Assembly (NCBI GenBank): GCA_021772015.1 | Contig: JAETNS010000002.1 | Coordinates: 124,001 to 188,000, forward strand | Direction: 5' to 3' | Length of the DNA stretch: 64,000 nt | From: Prevotellaceae bacterium | Lineage (GTDB): Bacteria; Bacteroidota; Bacteroidia; Bacteroidales; Muribaculaceae | In this document: piece by piece, positions 60,061-64,000 of the stretch | How the letters are laid out: each line of letters begins with the position of its first letter | How positions within the stretch are numbered: position 1 is the stretch's first letter | The notes under the pieces: model-generated | Seen by the model: only the letters and a program-made list of their open reading frames with translations | The model's database searches: none | Told to the model about the DNA's origin: nothing | Program-made: the position numbers and the translations under genes

Positions 60061-61323
60061 ATGAGTATAAACGCCAATATATTTTGGCATCAGACCAATG
60101 CCAAGGCATTTTATAAGATACTGTCATCACATTGTTTCAGATATGCATATTCAAAGGAATCTCCCATAAATATGCCGGAAGATGTAGAGTATGCTTTCCC
60201 TATGATCAGTTTCGCTCATTTGGCATTCTGCGAGTTGGAATACTATCTTGGGTCTTATGGGAACTATACTATTGGCATGAAATATGATTGGGCGGTCCAA
60301 AACGGGATAACGCCAGTTTTATATTTGTTTAAGTCATCTTCAATTAATTGTAAGGTGATTGATATTGAAAGTGTTGACGAGAGCGACCTGAATGCTTATG
60401 TCAAAAATTACCAAGGACCGTTAAAATCACGGGGATATCATAAATATAAATTTTATAATGAGAGGGAATATCGTTTCGTCCTGTCAAAAGCCAGATGTGA
60501 TACGGAGAAACTAAAATTCGTGCTTCGTCAAGATTCCCGTACAAGGGAATATGATGAGTATAAAGAAGCTCATGATAATCTATCATTATTGCCTGAGTGC
60601 TTCAATGTTAAGTTTCGCTTGGAAGATGTTGCCTACTTGATTATTCCTGAAGTTAATGGTCGGATTAAGCAGTTGTTGAAACAAATCTTTGAATCTAATC
60701 CCACTATCAAAATATTCACTATAACGGAGGCAAAGGTAAATATTCTTGGCAAGTTTAATGATGTCAAGATGACTGCAGCAGAAATAAAATCATATCAACG
60801 TAAACAGTATACAACAACTCACAAGTTTAAATTCGATTTACCACAGCGTATAGAATTTGATCCGGCCATGCGCTATATCTATCATGTTTTGATGGACTTC
60901 TCTTATGATTGGGTATGGTATAAAGGAATGGGTCATTATATCAAGGATAATAATATTAATTCGGACTTTTTCAGAAAAGATAAGATCAATCTTGAATTGG
61001 TAAAATCTAAAGATGTGGGCAAAAAAGACCTTTCCAACGCTTATCAATTAAGAGCAAATACCATTCGCATAGCAATCGATAACCGTAATTTGGGGTCTGA
61101 TGATGTCAAAATGGAGTATATCGGAGACATTATTGCGGAGAGTTTTGGCTATTCTATCATAGACTGCCGTGATGATACAATATATATTGAATATGCGCAT
61201 AAATCCAGAAGATCGATGATGCTTAAAGTCTTGATTAATTGCAATAAAAATCTGTTCATTGACTTATTGGAGACCTTACGCGACAATTTGAAAACTAATC
61301 AATATATCTACGAAAATGAGTAA
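60061..61323 (+). CDS. AbiGi-like protein with an unknown C-terminal domain
   Basis: 420 residues, no signal peptide. The N-terminal 200 residues resemble the AbiGi family of phage abortive-infection proteins: IFWHQTNAKAFYKILSSHCF, AFPMISFAHLAFCELEYYLG, SYGNYTIGMKYDWAVQNGIT and the late NEREYRFVLSK. AbiGi is known as the antitoxin-type partner of the AbiGII nucleotidyltransferase; no AbiGII-like gene is present here. Residues from about 245 to the end (HKFKFDLPQRIEFDPAMRYI, RSMMLKVLINCNKNLFIDLL) form a second domain I do not recognise. The gene lies behind leader copy B and ends in an 8-bp overlap with the LRR gene. Low GC, next to an IS. Confidence 0.65.
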   Translation: MSINANIFWHQTNAKAFYKILSSHCFRYAYSKESPINMPEDVEYAFPMISFAHLAFCELEYYLGSYGNYTIGMKYDWAVQNGITPVLYLFKSSSINCKVIDIESVDESDLNAYVKNYQGPLKSRGYHKYKFYNEREYRFVLSKARCDTEKLKFVLRQDSRTREYDEYKEAHDNLSLLPECFNVKFRLEDVAYLIIPEVNGRIKQLLKQIFESNPTIKIFTITEAKVNILGKFNDVKMTAAEIKSYQRKQYTTTHKFKFDLPQRIEFDPAMRYIYHVLMDFSYDWVWYKGMGHYIKDNNINSDFFRKDKINLELVKSKDVGKKDLSNAYQLRANTIRIAIDNRNLGSDDVKMEYIGDIIAESFGYSIIDCRDDTIYIEYAHKSRRSMMLKVLINCNKNLFIDLLETLRDNLKTNQYIYENE

Positions 61324-63613
61324 TACAATTATTAAAAGTCTAGGGCTGTTGATAGTGATGCTGGCGATGTCTCTCCCGATCGCTGCCTATGATTTTGAGG
61401 TCAATGGGATCTGCTATACGATTACTTCTGAATCTGACAAGACTGTTGAGGTGGTATCCAATCCTGATAGCAATTATTCAGGAACGATTATTTTGCCTGA
61501 GCGTGTGGAGTACAATGGAGGGGAATACACCGTTACAAGTATCGGGATTGAAGCATTCTACGCGTGTAAAGATTTGAAAAGTGTTCATATTTCCAATACG
61601 ATCAGTTGGATCAAAGACAGGGCCTTTAAAAATTGTGGGATTATCAATTCTATCTATGTAGGAACAGGTATTCGAAAGCTAAGTTCTAACTCCTTCCGAG
61701 ACACTCATGTAGAAAAGGTGTTTTGGCTATGCAATACTCTTCCAGAAGCCTATTATGATGAACTTTGGAGGAGTGCATCTATTAACCACTATGCAGCATT
61801 AGATTATCCATTTCTCAGTTCTATGTTCTCTGTTGATGGATTAGTGTATGTGCCAGTTAGTCCTTCTGATAAGACCTGTGATGTTGTGGATTGCGAATAC
61901 TCTTCTCAATCTACAAATCTCACTGTCCCAAAGGTTGTTGTCAATAAGGGAATTCAAATGGAAGTCAATAATATTGGCCAGAAAGCATTCTGTCATAACG
62001 AAGGTGTGGTTTCTGCACAAATTTTGAATAGCGGAAGTATTGGATGTGGAGCCTTCGAGGATTGCATTAATATGGAATTAATATCTATAGGACCAGACGT
62101 GCGGACAATAGGAAGTGAAGTTTTCCGGAATTGTTCTTCATTAAGATCCATAATAATTCCGAAAGGAGTTATGACTATTGGAGATGGAGCATTTGATTAT
62201 TGTACGTCTCTATCTGATGTGATCTTTGAGGATAGCCAATTTGGGGAGATTTCCTGGCCAATTGGGGTAACTTATTTATTAAATGATAGTGGTCCTGATA
62301 GCAGTCATTATTCTTTCTATGTTGTAGAAGGAGATGAAATTTCATGTCTGATTAAATACTCCCATAATGGAGGTTTTAATCCATCATATGTCAGTCTTGA
62401 TTTTCTTTCTTCTAGTCCTGTTGGTGGTTTGAATAATTGGTATAATGAAAACCTGATGAGTAAAGATTGCGCTGAGAATGATTCTATAGCATTTAGATAC
62501 GTATTTAAAAAGTCGGGGCTAGCAAGCTTGAGGATAGTCTCAAGGAGCAGCCTGCGAATTATTAACACGGATATCTCTATTACCGGGAACAATAATAATC
62601 TATATTTGGGAAAAGGTAAATGTCTGTATGACTACTCAGAATCATTGAGAAGCTTTTCGCCACTGTTCGAAGATTGTTCCCTTGATGATATATATGTTGG
62701 TCGGAAATTGATATATGATGCAACTCCCGGGAGTGGTTATTCTCCGTTCTATCGTAATGCTTCACTTCGCGTTGTCGAGATCTCCGACAAGGAAACTCAA
62801 ATTTACGATAATCAGTTCTACGGATGCACCGGATTGAAGACTCTAAAGCTGGGTAATAATATTCGTTTTATTGGTGATTTTGCCTTTTCGGGATGTTCGT
62901 CTCTGGATTATTTTTCCGCAGGATATCATCTAGAGAGTATTGGAAAGGAGGCGTTCTCGGATTGTATTGGGCTTACTAAATTTTACTCATATGCTCCCCT
63001 CCCACCTCTCTGTGGGGATCAGGCTTTGGACGATATAAACAAGTGGAAGTGCACACTTATGGTCCCAAACCAGAGTGCTGATGAATATAAAGCTGCTGCT
63101 CAATGGAAGGAGTTTTTCTTTGTAGATGAAATGGAGACAGTATTGGTTGCCATGATTAATCTCAATGCGGAAGAATTGGAACTTTTTATGGGAAAAACAT
63201 TCCAACTCGAAGCATCGGTTCTTCCTGTCAATGCAACAAACCAAAAGCTTTTATATACAAGTTCCAATCCCGATATTGTCTCCGTTGATGAGGGAGGACT
63301 ATTGACAGCAATTAAACCGGGAGAGACATTTATCACGGTTAATAGTGCGGATGGTAATGCTACTAAGAAATGTAAAGTTAGAGTTGCTGAAGAAGCTGGA
63401 ATGGAAAATGTGAAAGATGACAATAATTTAGTTCTGACTCGAACAGTTAATGGATATTGTGTGAATGGTGCTTTGGGTTCCATATTGGAGGTGTATTCCA
63501 TTGACGGACTCTTGCTCCAAAAGTATAGCCATTATATGGAGGATGAGATTTCACTATCTCCCGGCATTTATATCATCCGTATGGACGATCATCTCTGGAA
63601 AGTGAAATTTTGA
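61316..63613 (+). CDS. BspA-like LRR protein with an Ig-like (Big2) domain
   Basis: 765 residues. Signal peptide MSNTIIKSLGLLIVMLAMSL to about IAA, mature start YDFEVNGICYTITSESDKTV, close to the 449-residue paralogue at 42869. LRR_5 repeats in two blocks (about 55-320 and 480-580). A bacterial Ig-like domain 2 follows (about 620-690: LFMGKTFQLEASVLPVNATN, SVDEGGLLTAIKPGETFITV). The C-terminal domain ends LSPGIYIIRMDDHLWKVKF. Its ATG overlaps the AbiGi-like stop, so both are translated from one mRNA, although one product is cytoplasmic and the other exported. Confidence 0.9.
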   Translation: MSNTIIKSLGLLIVMLAMSLPIAAYDFEVNGICYTITSESDKTVEVVSNPDSNYSGTIILPERVEYNGGEYTVTSIGIEAFYACKDLKSVHISNTISWIKDRAFKNCGIINSIYVGTGIRKLSSNSFRDTHVEKVFWLCNTLPEAYYDELWRSASINHYAALDYPFLSSMFSVDGLVYVPVSPSDKTCDVVDCEYSSQSTNLTVPKVVVNKGIQMEVNNIGQKAFCHNEGVVSAQILNSGSIGCGAFEDCINMELISIGPDVRTIGSEVFRNCSSLRSIIIPKGVMTIGDGAFDYCTSLSDVIFEDSQFGEISWPIGVTYLLNDSGPDSSHYSFYVVEGDEISCLIKYSHNGGFNPSYVSLDFLSSSPVGGLNNWYNENLMSKDCAENDSIAFRYVFKKSGLASLRIVSRSSLRIINTDISITGNNNNLYLGKGKCLYDYSESLRSFSPLFEDCSLDDIYVGRKLIYDATPGSGYSPFYRNASLRVVEISDKETQIYDNQFYGCTGLKTLKLGNNIRFIGDFAFSGCSSLDYFSAGYHLESIGKEAFSDCIGLTKFYSYAPLPPLCGDQALDDINKWKCTLMVPNQSADEYKAAAQWKEFFFVDEMETVLVAMINLNAEELELFMGKTFQLEASVLPVNATNQKLLYTSSNPDIVSVDEGGLLTAIKPGETFITVNSADGNATKKCKVRVAEEAGMENVKDDNNLVLTRTVNGYCVNGALGSILEVYSIDGLLLQKYSHYMEDEISLSPGIYIIRMDDHLWKVKF

Positions 63614-63687
63614 ATAGGTGATTACTTTACTGTTTTTGTCCCCGTAAGGGCTGATACCAACAATAAGGTATTGTTGCCCGTATAATC

Positions 63688-63730
63688 GACCGGCCCCGTG
63701 ACAGAATTGACCGTCGCGGGGCCGGTCTTT
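63688..63730 (+). terminator. Terminator after the AbiGi-like/LRR operon
   Basis: GACCGGCCCCG (63688-63698) pairs exactly with CGGGGCCGGTC (63717-63727), followed by TTT. Confidence 0.8.
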
Positions 63731-63796
63731 GTCGGGGGCTATCGCATATTGTGGGTAATTTGCTGTGAGAGGGATACAACTTGACGGAATAATGCC

Positions 63797-63918
63797 TAAC
63801 TTTGTGATGTGAAGGAGTGAGAACCATTCGGGTTCTTTCTCCCGGAACGGAAAAACCACCAGTTTATAGCGAATAAAACGTAAGCCATAAAGCAGTCCCG
63901 ACGTGAGCCGGGACTGTT
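63797..63918 (+). ncRNA. Possible small RNA or attenuated leader at the window end
   Basis: TAACTTTG (63797-63804) resembles a -7 box. About 90 nt later CAGTCCCGACGTGAGCCGGGACTG followed by TTTT (63891-63918) has terminator form. Between them lies a small hairpin with GAGAACC/GGTTCTTTCTC. The result could be a stand-alone RNA of about 105 nt or an attenuator in front of a gene starting near 63961. No -33 box is evident. Confidence 0.4.
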
Positions 63919-63960
63919 TTGCGTTCAATGGCTTTCCATTCATTTCCGGGATAGCAATTG

Positions 63961-64000
63961 ATGAGCGATAGATTTTTTATATCAATGGCAGTGATTGTTG
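63961..64000 (+). CDS. Possible start of a further gene, cut by the window end
   Basis: An ATG at 63961 opens a frame MSDRFFISMAVIV that runs out of the window. The short hydrophobic stretch could begin a signal or membrane segment. Too little is visible to name it. Confidence 0.3.
   Translation, partial: MSDRFFISMAVIV

Noticed and set aside
63554-63943. 129-codon minus-strand frame at the window end
   Set aside because: It overlaps the 3' end of the LRR gene, a strong plus-strand terminator and a likely promoter; no domain is recognised. It could still be a repeat-derived frame, so I leave it out.

Overview
The window looks like a chromosome segment of a Bacteroidales bacterium, most likely a gut Muribaculaceae (S24-7) relative. 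Evidence seen here: promoters of the Bacteroidetes type (TAnnTTTG -7 box, often with TTTG 19-21 bp upstream), a SusC-like TonB-dependent receptor, BspA-type leucine-rich-repeat surface proteins, a NigD-like lipoprotein, large anchor-J-type secreted proteins, and Bacteroidetes-style housekeeping genes (six-domain S1, YidC with a large periplasmic domain, LysS with a C-terminal extension). GC is fairly high in the core genes and clearly lower in several accessory stretches. The genus call is inference.

Layout. 1-3.7 kb: truncated secreted glycosidase (-), C69 dipeptidase, queF. 3.8-9.7 kb: MFS transporter (-), then a three-gene exopolysaccharide set: UDP-glucose/GDP-mannose dehydrogenase, heparinase II/III-like lyase, GT4 glycosyltransferase. 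9.8-14.2 kb: a 1453-residue secreted multidomain protein (-). 14.4-18.2 kb: rpsA with a long leader, a receiver-only response regulator, an AT-rich two-gene cassette of unknown function, tRNA-Pro. 18.4-27.7 kb: pyrG, yidC, coaX, an outer-membrane protein, lptC, a CNNM/CorC-type protein and pgi. 27.9-32.3 kb (-): glycosyltransferase, flippase, ruvB, rbfA. 32.5-41.1 kb: SpoU methyltransferase, then on the minus strand a POT transporter, sufE, M28 peptidase, NigD-like lipoprotein, LolD-like ATPase, gpsA and lysS, then tRNA-Ala.

41.3-64 kb is the accessory half: an AlbA_2/Schlafen-type regulator with a coding minisatellite, three BspA-like LRR proteins, an MntA/HepT toxin-antitoxin pair, a GDPD, a TonB receptor next to a TPR-LuxR regulator, a DUF1016 nuclease, ribE, a GH31 glucosidase, an intact IS5-family (IS1031-like) element and an AbiGi-like protein whose gene overlaps an LRR gene.

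The most unusual signal is a pair of about 365-nt leaders (54444-54809 on -, 59696-60060 on +) in front of two LRR-containing transcription units. They share promoter placement, length and sequence blocks, and their predicted stems show compensatory changes. This points to a conserved structured RNA I cannot assign to a known class. A second signal is a family of small palindromic, MITE-like elements sitting in the 5' leaders of pyrG and ribE and downstream of a TonB-like gene. Heptamer (AATTATG) and nonamer (GGGARTTAT) repeat tracts abut gene ends.
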